Source: an uncultured Erysipelotrichaceae bacterium
Lineage (GTDB): Bacteria > Bacillota_I > Bacilli_A > RFN20 > CAG-826
DNA length: 55,342 nt
Assembly (NCBI GenBank): GCA_902800645.1
Contig: CADCFC010000008.1
Coordinates: forward strand, 1 to 55,342
Direction: 5' to 3'
Position 1 is the first letter of the stretch. Every line of letters begins with the position of its first letter. A program made the translations under genes and the position numbers. Positions 8,501 to 17,173 of this stretch are shown here, one piece after another. A model generated the notes under the pieces. That model was not told the DNA's origin. It worked only from the letters and a program-made list of their open reading frames with translations, and did not search any database.

Positions 8501-10075
8501 TTACCTCCCTAATACAACGATTTCTGAAAGAGCGAAATCGTGATTTGCTCCAACAGTGATTGTTATCTTATTAGTTCTTGTAGGTGTAAATTCAATAATG
8601 AATGGTGAACCTGGTCTAAGATATTCTGGATCTTCCCATTCGCTGCCAACATACATTTGATTGAGTGGGACGTTAGTTGCATTTCCAAATCCATCAATAG
8701 AAACACTATCGATAGAAAAGACAGCGGTTTCATAATCTAAGGAATTATAAATCGCAACAGCGGTCACTTCTTTTTCAGTTTCAAGATCAAGTGTAATAGT
8801 GTGACTACCTGCTTCAAATTGTGCTTGTAATTCTACTTGCTCTTGATTAAACATGTGCATTGGAATTACATCATCGATGAGCAATTCTTCATCATTTAAA
8901 GTATCGGTAGTAATAGTAGCGTCCTTAGCGACATTTCCAAATCCACTAACAGATTTAGGTAGTGGACGAAGTGAATATGTTGGTCCGTTAACATAAAGTT
9001 TCTCACCCTTAAGAGCAACAGAATCTAATGCAAAAGCTCTCAAAGAGTTCGCAAATAATCTATCTGTATGAGCGTGATAACCAATCATTAATTCATCACC
9101 AGCATAGAAGAAACAGTGGTGGCCGGGGCCAGCCATAAAATCCCAACTTCCGCTTTGATCATTCGGGTCTACACCGAGCAATAAATTTTCAGTTGCGTAA
9201 GAATGAGGTTTTACAAAGGTTCCTAGAGGAGAATCACCAACTGCGTAACCAACAGAATATTCAACAACACCAAAGTAATTGGCGCTATAAGTTAAGTAAT
9301 ACTTGTTTCCAAGTTTAATCATAAATGGAGCTTCATTCCATTTACCACCAATAGTCTTAATTTCCCAAGTTAAATCATAACTAGTTTTATCTAGAGATGA
9401 TTTACCTGGAGTAGTTAAACGTGTATTAGTGCTATAGTCAGCAGTTACAGGATCTATTAATTTCACACCCCAAGATTCGGAAACTCCATTAACTTGATCT
9501 CTCGCGTAATATAAATAAAGGTCACCATTATCGTCTTTAAATGGAGCAGCATCAATTGCGGAAAACCCAAATTCAAAGATTTGGTCTCCTCTAGTGATTG
9601 TATTTCCATAATGGTCAACGCCTTCGTATTCATGAAATGGACCATAAGGTGTTTTACTTGTAGCAACGGAAATTCCGTTTCTTCTAGTAGTGTGATTATA
9701 GGCAGAATAATAAAGATAATATGTATCTCCTATTTTTATTGCGTTAGGGGCCCATAATCTTGTAATCGCCCATGAATATGGGTCTGGTAAATAAGCTGGA
9801 CCAAGATTTTCCCAATAGTTCAGTTGCTTTGAACGATAGACGTTAAAACCAGAACCACCGAGATCATCGGAAGTCATATACATGTAATAATAATTATCTT
9901 CTTCACAGAAAATAACACTTGGGTCAGCGCAGTGTTGCTCTAAATCATTTCTATACCAAAGATTCTTGTTATAGTTTTTTTCTTCAAGTTCGTAACCAAA
10001 AGGAATTTGAACTACGCTATTTCCACAAGAAGCAAGCGCTGCTGTTAATAAAAGTAATAAGCCTTTCTTTTGCAT
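8501..10075 (-). CDS. GH43-family glycosidase lipoprotein with C-terminal beta-sandwich
   Basis: A surface-anchored GH43 enzyme. Lipobox LASC puts the lipidated residue at Cys17. The propeller domain spans about residues 45-355 with CADPSVI (Asp51, base), SAIDAAPF (Asp175), WNEAPFM (Glu248, acid) and GPGHHCF (metal-binding loop). Residues about 380-524 form a separate beta-sandwich with features of discoidin-like/CBM modules, ending in a strand typical of these folds. It would release arabinose, xylose or short oligosaccharides outside the cell for the binding protein encoded just upstream. It is co-transcribed with the permeases (12-base gap, GGAGG site). The linkage it cleaves is unknown. 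Confidence 0.9.
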   Translation of the reverse strand: MQKKGLLLLLTAALASCGNSVVQIPFGYELEEKNYNKNLWYRNDLEQHCADPSVIFCEEDNYYYMYMTSDDLGGSGFNVYRSKQLNYWENLGPAYLPDPYSWAITRLWAPNAIKIGDTYYLYYSAYNHTTRRNGISVATSKTPYGPFHEYEGVDHYGNTITRGDQIFEFGFSAIDAAPFKDDNGDLYLYYARDQVNGVSESWGVKLIDPVTADYSTNTRLTTPGKSSLDKTSYDLTWEIKTIGGKWNEAPFMIKLGNKYYLTYSANYFGVVEYSVGYAVGDSPLGTFVKPHSYATENLLLGVDPNDQSGSWDFMAGPGHHCFFYAGDELMIGYHAHTDRLFANSLRAFALDSVALKGEKLYVNGPTYSLRPLPKSVSGFGNVAKDATITTDTLNDEELLIDDVIPMHMFNQEQVELQAQFEAGSHTITLDLETEKEVTAVAIYNSLDYETAVFSIDSVSIDGFGNATNVPLNQMYVGSEWEDPEYLRPGSPFIIEFTPTRTNKITITVGANHDFALSEIVVLGR

Positions 10076-10087
10076 TTGTTTCCTCCG

Positions 10088-10984
10088 TTACTTAATACCG
10101 CTATTAGTGAGGCCCTTGATGAAATACTTTTGAGCAAATAAGAATATTAAAATTGTTGGCAATAATGAAACGACAGTTGCTGCTAAAAACATTTGATTAT
10201 CACCAGTTGAAGATTGTGTATGAATAAGTTGTAAAGCAATCTGCAATGTATATCTCTTTGGATCGTGTAAATAGAGCAATGGTCCAAGATAATCATTATA
10301 TCCACCAACGAAGCCTAATAATCCTTGAGAGATTAATGCAGGAGCACTGAGAGGGACGACAATTTTCCAGAAAATTCTGAAGTGTCCAATACCATCTAAT
10401 TTAGCGGCTTCAATATAATCATCAGGAATAGCCATGAATGCTTGTCTAAGGAAGAACACACACATAGCAGAACCAAACGATCCAGGGACAATCAATGGGA
10501 AAAATGTGTCAACTAAATCTAAATGACTATAGATAATGAAACTTGGAACAAAGAATAATGAACCAGGAATCATCATAGTTAATAACATTATGAAGAAAAC
10601 AACATTTCTACCTTTGAATTTAATCTTTGCAAACGCATAAGCAGAAAAGGCAGAAACAAATAGACCTAATAATGTAGATGGGACAGTAATAAGTAAAGTA
10701 TTTTTAAGTCCAGTAACTAGATATGGGACATCCGTATTTGTGTCAATAGCGACAACAGAAGTAAAAATGTCTTTATATCCAATAAAGGAGAACTCACCTT
10801 TACCAACCGCATATGATCCTCCAACAGTTAATGATGAGATAATCATCATCACAAATGGGAAAATCACGATTAAACCAAGGAATGTTAAAACAACATAAGA
10901 AACAATACGAGAAAAGAGAATTTCTTTTTTGTTAGTGTTAAATGTTTTTCTAGCGACATCGCGCTTAATATATTCCACTCTCAT
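10088..10984 (-). CDS. CUT1 sugar ABC importer permease, MalG-like
   Basis: Inner-membrane subunit of a carbohydrate importer. Six hydrophobic spans are visible, and the cytoplasmic EAA loop reads EAAKLDGIGHFRIFWKIVVP, matching the MalG/MsmG class (EAA---G---------I-LP). The N-terminal tail is about 30 residues and basic, followed by the first span. At 298 residues it has the family's usual length. The ATG is one base after the stop of the MalF-like gene, with GGGAGA upstream. It should pair with the MalF-like permease and the MsmK-type ATPase of the same operon. Confidence 0.93.
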   Translation of the reverse strand: MRVEYIKRDVARKTFNTNKKEILFSRIVSYVVLTFLGLIVIFPFVMMIISSLTVGGSYAVGKGEFSFIGYKDIFTSVVAIDTNTDVPYLVTGLKNTLLITVPSTLLGLFVSAFSAYAFAKIKFKGRNVVFFIMLLTMMIPGSLFFVPSFIIYSHLDLVDTFFPLIVPGSFGSAMCVFFLRQAFMAIPDDYIEAAKLDGIGHFRIFWKIVVPLSAPALISQGLLGFVGGYNDYLGPLLYLHDPKRYTLQIALQLIHTQSSTGDNQMFLAATVVSLLPTILIFLFAQKYFIKGLTNSGIK

Positions 10985-10985
10985 A

Positions 10986-11927
10986 TTATTTTGTTGTATC
11001 TCCCTGTTTTCGATTAACGATAAACTGTGTGACTGTCACAATCATAACAATGAGAGCCAAAATCCAGCTAGCAGCACATGCGAGACCAAGATCTAACATA
11101 TCGCTATCCATATAGTGATATAAGTAATAAGCCATAGTGACATATGAACCGTTAGCCTTATAGTAATCACCAACTAGGGAGAATCTTGTGAAGTCTTGTA
11201 AGTTACCAATAATGCCAGTAACTAATAAGAAGAATGTGACTGGCATAATACTTGGGAAGGTAACATGCCAAAATTGTTGCCACTTATTCGCACCATCAAT
11301 TTTTGCAGCTTCGATAGTGCCATTATCTGTATTAGTAAGTGCAGCGGTATACATAATGACTGAGAAGCCAACTCCGCTCCACACTCCTAAGAAAATCATC
11401 AGAGGCATAACAAATTTTGGGTTATTTAAGTCAACCCATGTCCAACCAATCTTCGTAAATAATTGATTTAAGAATCCGCCGTCTTCAAGTAAGCAAACCC
11501 AAATTAAACAGCTAGCAACAACTGAACAGACATAAGGAATAAAGAATAATGCTTTATAAAAATTACGTCCGAATAATTTTGTGTTGCTTACAAGTAAAGC
11601 AATTATTAAACCAAACGCCATACAAAACGGTGTGACTAAACAGTTTAAGAAAGAGGTTCCAACTGCTTGCCAGAAAACTTTATCGTGTAAAACTTTTGAA
11701 TATTTAGCGAATCCAACAAATACAGTATTAGCTAAATCGTAAGGTGATCCTGCTCCTGCATAGTTGGTAAAAGATTGGATTGTTGAAATAATAATTGGAG
11801 TAACACCAAAAATTACGAATCCCAATAATGGAATAACCGCAGTGAGAAATCCATAGGTATTTTCAAAAGCTCTCGAATGAACTTTTGATTTTGGATCTCT
11901 ATTTTCTTTGCTTAATTCCAATCTCAT
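10986..11927 (-). CDS. CUT1 sugar ABC importer permease, MalF-like
   Basis: Partner permease with six predicted membrane spans and the EAA loop EAAKIDGANKWQQFWHVTFP. At 313 residues it is the compact MsmF/LacF type, lacking the long periplasmic loop of enterobacterial MalF. Its ATG overlaps the TGA of the binding-protein gene (ATGA), so translation is coupled. The order binding protein, MalF-like, MalG-like is standard for CUT1 importers of oligosaccharides. Confidence 0.93.
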   Translation of the reverse strand: MRLELSKENRDPKSKVHSRAFENTYGFLTAVIPLLGFVIFGVTPIIISTIQSFTNYAGAGSPYDLANTVFVGFAKYSKVLHDKVFWQAVGTSFLNCLVTPFCMAFGLIIALLVSNTKLFGRNFYKALFFIPYVCSVVASCLIWVCLLEDGGFLNQLFTKIGWTWVDLNNPKFVMPLMIFLGVWSGVGFSVIMYTAALTNTDNGTIEAAKIDGANKWQQFWHVTFPSIMPVTFFLLVTGIIGNLQDFTRFSLVGDYYKANGSYVTMAYYLYHYMDSDMLDLGLACAASWILALIVMIVTVTQFIVNRKQGDTTK

Positions 11928-13390
11928 AAATTCTGTTGTCTATATCCGTTTTCTGGATCGTTAAGGAAAGCATCAGTAGGGCCTTGCCATTTGTTAAAGA
12001 AGTCCTGAAGACTCATAGTTCCATCAAGAACAGGACCATTTAAGTCTCTTGCCCAGTCATCAATCCATTTATTGTCTTTTAAATACGCCCAGTCACCTTC
12101 GGTTTGATATTCAGCAGCTTCAACGAAGACGATTGAGTTTTTAGGTTTTAAATTTGTTTGCAAGAAATCTTCGGTTCTCGCAATACTCTTTTGGTTTGGA
12201 AGATTAAAACCACTAAGAGCAGTTGCTCTTTGTCCTTCAGGACCGGCTAAATATTCCATAAACTTAAAGGCAGCGTTTTTCTTATCTTGGCTGGCTTTGC
12301 TAGAAATACCAAATCCCATAGAACCGCTATGTCCAGCGAGTTTTCCGCCTTCATAGTGAGATAAAGGAGCAACGTCCCAATCAAAAGTACAAGATTTTCT
12401 TAATTCAGGTACGTGAGCTCTTAATCCGACAAGCATCGCAATTTCGCCATTTTTAAACGCAAAAAGCTTTTTATCAGAACTAAGTCTAGATGGGTTTGGC
12501 ATAATTTTTAATGCATTAGGCGATGAAGAATCAGATAAATCGATAAAATGTTGGAACATTTCACGATTGCTTGGAAGAGGATTCTTTGTTGTACCGTTTT
12601 GAGTTTCATCTCCTAATGTCCAATGTAATGTTCCATCTGGATCTCTAGATAAACAATCGCCACCAACTGACCAAACATAATTAAACCACCACTCAGTGTA
12701 GTATCCATATTTTGTTATAGAATTGGAATTATAAGATTGTGTTAACTCTTTTGCTAAGGCAACCTCTTCTTCGGTTGTCATTGAAATGCGGTTATTAAAA
12801 ACTAATTTATTTTCGCTATTTTTATAGAATCCATGTCTTTCTTCTTCGCTACATTCGTTAGCAGGTTTAGAAATGATTTCGATACCAACAGCTTTAAAGG
12901 CATCAACATTGTAATAAATAACAGTAGGCCCGATATCTTTTGGTAAGCAATATAAAGGAGCGGACTCTGTGCTAGTTTTGGTAGCAACATCATAACGATA
13001 TCTATTAACTCCTTCTTCCCAAATGTCATCTAAATCAATAATTTCACTATTATTAACATATGGGGTAATGTCTTCAAGATAACCATAAGTAGCCCATCTT
13101 TTAATATCTCCATCACCAACATAGAAAATTTCAGGAGCTTTGCTTTGGTTTAAAAGTTTATCCATGGTATCGACATAACCGCTCGATGGTCTAACGTCAT
13201 ATTCAACATAAATTCCATCAGTATTAGTGGCGTTATAGTTTCTAACCAAGTTTTTGAATACTTCGATTTCAACTTTGTCGCCCCAACCCCAGAAACGAAT
13301 CTTGGATTTTCCAGCGGCTGGATCACTTCCACATGATGTCATTAGTAATGCTGCTAAAGCAGGAACTAAGAATAATTTTTTGAATCTCAT
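11924..13390 (-). CDS. Sugar-binding lipoprotein, extracellular solute-binding family 1
   Basis: The substrate-capturing component of the importer, anchored outside the membrane. Lipobox MTSC (Cys20) is followed by the family's first strand (IRFWGWGDKVE). The region KKNAAFKFMEYLAGPEGQ, where the C-terminal hinge lies, is diagnostic for family 1 proteins binding oligosaccharides. At 488 residues it is slightly above the usual 400-450. Trp and Tyr residues are plentiful in the presumed cleft (for example GYYTEWWFNYVWSVGG), consistent with stacking of sugar rings. It overlaps the regulator gene by 4 bases (ATGA) and the downstream permease likewise, so these genes are tightly coupled. Confidence 0.93.
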   Translation of the reverse strand: MRFKKLFLVPALAALLMTSCGSDPAAGKSKIRFWGWGDKVEIEVFKNLVRNYNATNTDGIYVEYDVRPSSGYVDTMDKLLNQSKAPEIFYVGDGDIKRWATYGYLEDITPYVNNSEIIDLDDIWEEGVNRYRYDVATKTSTESAPLYCLPKDIGPTVIYYNVDAFKAVGIEIISKPANECSEEERHGFYKNSENKLVFNNRISMTTEEEVALAKELTQSYNSNSITKYGYYTEWWFNYVWSVGGDCLSRDPDGTLHWTLGDETQNGTTKNPLPSNREMFQHFIDLSDSSSPNALKIMPNPSRLSSDKKLFAFKNGEIAMLVGLRAHVPELRKSCTFDWDVAPLSHYEGGKLAGHSGSMGFGISSKASQDKKNAAFKFMEYLAGPEGQRATALSGFNLPNQKSIARTEDFLQTNLKPKNSIVFVEAAEYQTEGDWAYLKDNKWIDDWARDLNGPVLDGTMSLQDFFNKWQGPTDAFLNDPENGYRQQNL

Positions 13391-14340
13391 AAAGTTTTTT
13401 CTCCTTCCTTGTGTAAATAAACAGGGACTTTAATTTGTTGTTTTTGAATTTCAGGATTATCAATTATTTCAAATAACGAATTAACAGAAAGTTCTGCAAT
13501 TTTATCGAAATCATAGCTAATTGAATCCGTGTCGTTAACAAATGGTAATTGACCATGTAAGTAATCATACCCAGCAACTTCAACCCCTAAATGGGCTACT
13601 GCTTGTTTTATTAAATTTGCCAAAACATCATTAAATGCGAAAACCGCTTCAATCTTATTGATGCTAACAAATTCTACAAATTTAGAGATATCACTTCCCT
13701 CTCGGAATTGATATTTTGATATATCACTATTATACACTTCTTTGATTCCGTTGAATCTTTTCGAAGATTCTTCAATTAATTCAGGACCGGCATATAAAAT
13801 TTTTTTATATCCTTTTTCTTTAAAATATCGACCAATTATTCTCCCACCTTCAAAATCATCAGTATATATCGAAGTAATATTGTGTTTTGATAATCTTCCA
13901 ACTATAACGGTTGGGAACGCCTTAAACGCATTGGTGTTAACAATACTTTCTCCAATATCTAAAAAAGAAAGAATGCCATCAACATGAAGCTCAAGAAGTT
14001 CGTTTAATGTGGAATGTTCAATTTCAAAATAATTTGTGCATGGGAAAATGACTGTATCATAGCCTTTTTCTTTAATGAACGTAAAAATTTTACTCGCCAT
14101 AATTGTGAAAAATGGATTCACAAGATTGTCGTAGACTAAGGCGATTGTTTTTGTGCTTCCAGTCTTTAATTTGATCGCCATTGAATTAGGAATATAACCC
14201 ATTTCGCGAGCAGTATTCCTAATTTTCTCAGTCAAAGACTGAGATATATCTGGTAATCCCCTTAAAGCGTGGGACACAGTGTTTACAGACACATTTAAAG
14301 CATCTGCTATATCTTTTTGTGTAACAATATTCGCTCTCAC
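13387..14340 (-). CDS. LacI-family transcriptional regulator of the glycan operon
   Basis: First gene of the ten-gene operon. The N-terminal DNA-binding domain (TQKDIADALNVSVNTVSHAL, about residues 7-26) has the LacI helix-turn-helix and is followed by the hinge helix; the periplasmic-binding-protein-like effector domain fills residues about 60-317. The recognition helix reads VNTVSHAL where many relatives have STVSRAL. The start is GTG, with no Shine-Dalgarno sequence. The -10 element ends six bases upstream, so the message is probably leaderless. The operator in its own promoter (14357-14372) and the near-identical site at 16183-16196 suggest that it represses its own operon and controls GH2 and/or GH43. 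The effector is presumably a breakdown product of the glycan. Confidence 0.93.
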   Translation of the reverse strand: MRANIVTQKDIADALNVSVNTVSHALRGLPDISQSLTEKIRNTAREMGYIPNSMAIKLKTGSTKTIALVYDNLVNPFFTIMASKIFTFIKEKGYDTVIFPCTNYFEIEHSTLNELLELHVDGILSFLDIGESIVNTNAFKAFPTVIVGRLSKHNITSIYTDDFEGGRIIGRYFKEKGYKKILYAGPELIEESSKRFNGIKEVYNSDISKYQFREGSDISKFVEFVSINKIEAVFAFNDVLANLIKQAVAHLGVEVAGYDYLHGQLPFVNDTDSISYDFDKIAELSVNSLFEIIDNPEIQKQQIKVPVYLHKEGEKTL

Positions 14341-14346
14341 AATTAC

Positions 14347-14375
14347 ATTATTAATAACATTATCGATAATGTAAA
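14347..14375 (-). promoter_or_regulatory. Operon promoter with LacI-type operator
   Basis: On the minus strand, -35 TTTACA (14370-14375), a 17-base spacer and -10 AATAAT (14347-14352) precede the GTG start at 14340. The spacer holds a perfect 16-base palindrome with a central CG (ACATTATCGATAATGT, 14357-14372), as is usual for LacI-family operators. A repressor bound there would block polymerase. A second shorter palindrome (TTATTAATAA, 14348-14357) overlaps the -10. Confidence 0.8.
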
Positions 14376-14384
14376 TATCTTTTT

Positions 14385-16127
14385 TTATCTTTTTTGAGTA
14401 TTTATTTTATTTATTTCATCTATATTAAATTTTAACGAGCGATCAAAATTAACTAAGCCGTTTATTTCTTGATACACATCAGTAATCTGCGTCATACACC
14501 ATCCGGCAATATTTTTTGATTGAGTTGCGGCTTTTACTAAACCGTCATATCTTTCTAAAAACTCTTTTTCGTTTCTAACTTGATCGCCGTAGCCCCACCC
14601 ATCATTAATTTTGTCGATATTAAAACCAATGCCGCAGAATTCATCAATCAAGATTGGTTGTCCTTCATATTTATAACCATTAGCTAATGGCCTAAACGTA
14701 TTATGAATATCGATCAATTTATTCTCATTAACAATATTCATGACATCATCCACGAGTGTTTTTTTAAACTCTTCTGGATTTTGATTATAGTTGTGCATTG
14801 TAATTAAGTCGGTTTTACATTGATGCCAACCATCATTAGAAACTACTAATCGCGTCTTATCATATTCTTTTGTTAATCGATATAACTCATCAGCGAATTC
14901 TTGTTGTTCTTTATTAATCCTAATACCTGGAACACCCCATGATTCATTTAATGGTGTCCAAACCATAATCGATGGGTGATTATAATGCTCTCTTATAACT
15001 TCTTTCCATTCACGAATTACGTTATCTTTTGTTTCAAGACTATAGTCATAGCAACTAGGCATTTCGCTCCAAACAATTAAACCTAATAAATCACATAAAT
15101 AATAGAATCTTTCATCTTCAACTTTTTGGTGCATTCTAAATCCATTAAAACCGCAATCAACGATAAGATTGATTTCGTCAATCATCTCTTGAACGTTTTT
15201 AAAAGTATATATTCCTGTCGGATAATAACCCTGTTCAAGCGTTAATCGCATAAAGCATGGTTTGTCATTGAGTAATATTTGACCTTTATCAGTTGATATA
15301 AATCGATATCCAAATTGAGAAGTAACAACATCTCCATCAGATAAAGTAATACGAACATCATATAGATATGGATTATCTAAATCCCAATAATGTATTTCAT
15401 CAATTTTAGTATGTGCGACTAACTTACCATTATTAAATGTTGCCTCTTGATATCCCACTCTCTTTCCATTAAATGAGATCAATAAAGAGCAAGAACCGCC
15501 ATATTTTACATTATTTACTCCTAATTCAAAATCAACATATCCATCTTTTTTTGGAGTTATTTTTAATTCTGTTAAATAGTTAGTTGGTACTATTTCAGCC
15601 CATACAGGCTTCCATATTCCTGTCACTTCTTGATACCAGCAACCAAAATTTTCGTTTTTCCATTTTTGTTTTCCTCTTGGTTGATGGACATCATAAGTAT
15701 CAACGCATCTAATGGTGATCTTAGCTTTGTTTTCAATTAAAAAATCGGTGATATCAAAACTAAAAGCAGTGTATCCACCTTTATGCTCACCAACAAATTT
15801 AGAATTTACATAAACATAGGTGTGATAATCCGCTGCTCCAATATGAATAATTACTCTTTCGTTTTCTTTGTGGTCGAATATAAATTCTTTTTGATACCAC
15901 ACTTCATCGTATCTAGTTTTATCGTTAATGCCGCTTCCTTCAGATTGATAACAAAACGGAACAATAATCTTCTTATGTTCTTTAGGAAATTCGATATATC
16001 TTGGAAGCCTTTCTACTATTGGATAATCTTCTAAATAAAAATCCCATTCCCCATTCAAATCAATATATGAATCGCGCCTAAATAAAGGACGTGGATAAGA
16101 TAATACTTCTGGATTAACAGATTTCAT
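14385..16127 (-). CDS. GH2-family glycoside hydrolase (beta-galactosidase/glucuronidase-like)
   Basis: A cytoplasmic exo-glycosidase (no signal peptide). The GH2 sugar-binding N-terminal domain (about 15-180, with the YQKEF and GGYTAFSFDIT motifs), an immunoglobulin-like domain (about 183-280) and the TIM barrel (about 285-575) are in order. The catalytic acid/base is Glu395 in PLNESWG and the nucleophile Glu496 in LIDEFCG, with the NGFRMHQK segment of the family upstream. At 580 residues it is the short, beta-glucuronidase-like form of GH2, without the extra LacZ domains. GH2 includes beta-galactosidases, beta-glucuronidases, beta-mannosidases and arabinosidases; specificity is open. The ATG has a GAGGTG site. 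It is transcribed divergently from the neighbouring GH43 gene, from a region holding a matching LacI operator. Confidence 0.9.
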   Translation of the reverse strand: MKSVNPEVLSYPRPLFRRDSYIDLNGEWDFYLEDYPIVERLPRYIEFPKEHKKIIVPFCYQSEGSGINDKTRYDEVWYQKEFIFDHKENERVIIHIGAADYHTYVYVNSKFVGEHKGGYTAFSFDITDFLIENKAKITIRCVDTYDVHQPRGKQKWKNENFGCWYQEVTGIWKPVWAEIVPTNYLTELKITPKKDGYVDFELGVNNVKYGGSCSLLISFNGKRVGYQEATFNNGKLVAHTKIDEIHYWDLDNPYLYDVRITLSDGDVVTSQFGYRFISTDKGQILLNDKPCFMRLTLEQGYYPTGIYTFKNVQEMIDEINLIVDCGFNGFRMHQKVEDERFYYLCDLLGLIVWSEMPSCYDYSLETKDNVIREWKEVIREHYNHPSIMVWTPLNESWGVPGIRINKEQQEFADELYRLTKEYDKTRLVVSNDGWHQCKTDLITMHNYNQNPEEFKKTLVDDVMNIVNENKLIDIHNTFRPLANGYKYEGQPILIDEFCGIGFNIDKINDGWGYGDQVRNEKEFLERYDGLVKAATQSKNIAGWCMTQITDVYQEINGLVNFDRSLKFNIDEINKINTQKR

Positions 16128-16155
16128 ATATACACCTCAACAACACAATCATTCT

Positions 16156-16227
16156 ATTATAGTGGCTGTTCTATCTTCAAACCATTAACGATAATGTTTA
16201 AAATGCTATATCAAATTGTTGTAAAAT
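16156..16227. promoter_or_regulatory. Divergent GH2/GH43 promoter region with second LacI-type operator
   Basis: Minus strand: a -10 TATAAT (16156-16161) serves the GH2 gene; no convincing -35 is seen. Plus strand: TAAAAT (16222-16227) ends eight bases before the GH43 ATG, with no Shine-Dalgarno. CATTAACGATAATG (16183-16196) matches the core of the operon operator at 13 of 14 positions, is palindromic except for the A/A pair flanking the central CG, and sits upstream of both -10 elements. Confidence 0.7.
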
Positions 16228-16235
16228 ACCGATGA

Positions 16236-17147
16236 ATGAATTCAAAACGTATCGGTGGAACTTTATTTTCTAATATCACAAATATAGGTGACCCTTTCGT
16301 ATTTTATGAAGATGGGTATTACTATATGTTTGGAACCGGCTATAGGGGTGAGGCATTTAGTTGCTATATAGGTAGGTCATTAGATCAATTTAACGAAAAT
16401 CCTGTAATAATACTTAAAAAAGAAGATTCCTTTGGCGTTGCGGATTTTTGGGCCCCAGAAATCATCAAATATAATAATGAATATTTTATGTTTTATTCTG
16501 CAAAAGGTAATGACGGAATACTTCACATACAAGTTGCAAAATCACAGAAAATAACTGGTCCTTATATTGATATTGATATTAATAAACCACTTTTACCATG
16601 GGCGAGTATTGACGCTTCACCATTCATTGATAAAAGTAGAAAAATATATCTTTTATTTGTTATGGATTGTTCCAAAAATGTAATCGATGGAGTTCATACA
16701 TCACAAACATATATCATTGAATTAGACGAATCACTTAGTAACACTATTGGTGAACCAAAACTTCTTTTAACTCCTGATGTTTCTTGGGAATATGATAAAA
16801 ACGATGCATATAGATGGAATGAAGGACCAAGCATGATATATCATGATGGCTACTATTTTATAACATACTCTACACATCATTTTATGAATCCTAACTACTC
16901 AATAGGTTTAGCTAAAAGTAAGGAAATATTAGGACCATATATTAAAGATGAACGCGGTCCAATATTAAAAAGAATAACTGGTGTTACCTCAGGAACAGGA
17001 CATAACTCATTTTTCTATAACGAAAACAAAGAATTAATGACTGCGTATCACGTACATACAGACGTCAATCACCCATCCGCGAATCGTCGCGCGTGTTTCT
17101 CTAAAATATTATTCAATAATAACGAGTTAATAATTGATTACAAATAA
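16236..17147 (+). CDS. GH43-family glycosidase, cytoplasmic
   Basis: Third GH43 enzyme of the locus, single-domain and without signal peptide. Key motifs: NIGDPFVF (Asp19, base), ASIDASPF (Asp126), RWNEGPSM (Glu196, acid) and GTGHNSFF (late metal-binding loop), with the FWAPEI blade motif. It is 303 residues, close to the other cytoplasmic GH43 in length but clearly diverged, so they probably take different linkages. The gene is divergent from GH2 across a shared operator. No ribosome binding site is visible upstream of the ATG at 16236; an out-of-frame ATG lies at 16232. A very short leader or leaderless initiation is likely. Confidence 0.9.
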   Translation: MNSKRIGGTLFSNITNIGDPFVFYEDGYYYMFGTGYRGEAFSCYIGRSLDQFNENPVIILKKEDSFGVADFWAPEIIKYNNEYFMFYSAKGNDGILHIQVAKSQKITGPYIDIDINKPLLPWASIDASPFIDKSRKIYLLFVMDCSKNVIDGVHTSQTYIIELDESLSNTIGEPKLLLTPDVSWEYDKNDAYRWNEGPSMIYHDGYYFITYSTHHFMNPNYSIGLAKSKEILGPYIKDERGPILKRITGVTSGTGHNSFFYNENKELMTAYHVHTDVNHPSANRRACFSKILFNNNELIIDYK

Positions 17148-17173
17148 GCGTGTTTCGTTTAAAATAACTAGAT

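Noticed and set aside
14385-16127. GH2 gene as LacZ-type beta-galactosidase
   Set aside because: It lacks the extra domains of LacZ and is only 580 residues; the specific activity cannot be read, so only the family is given.
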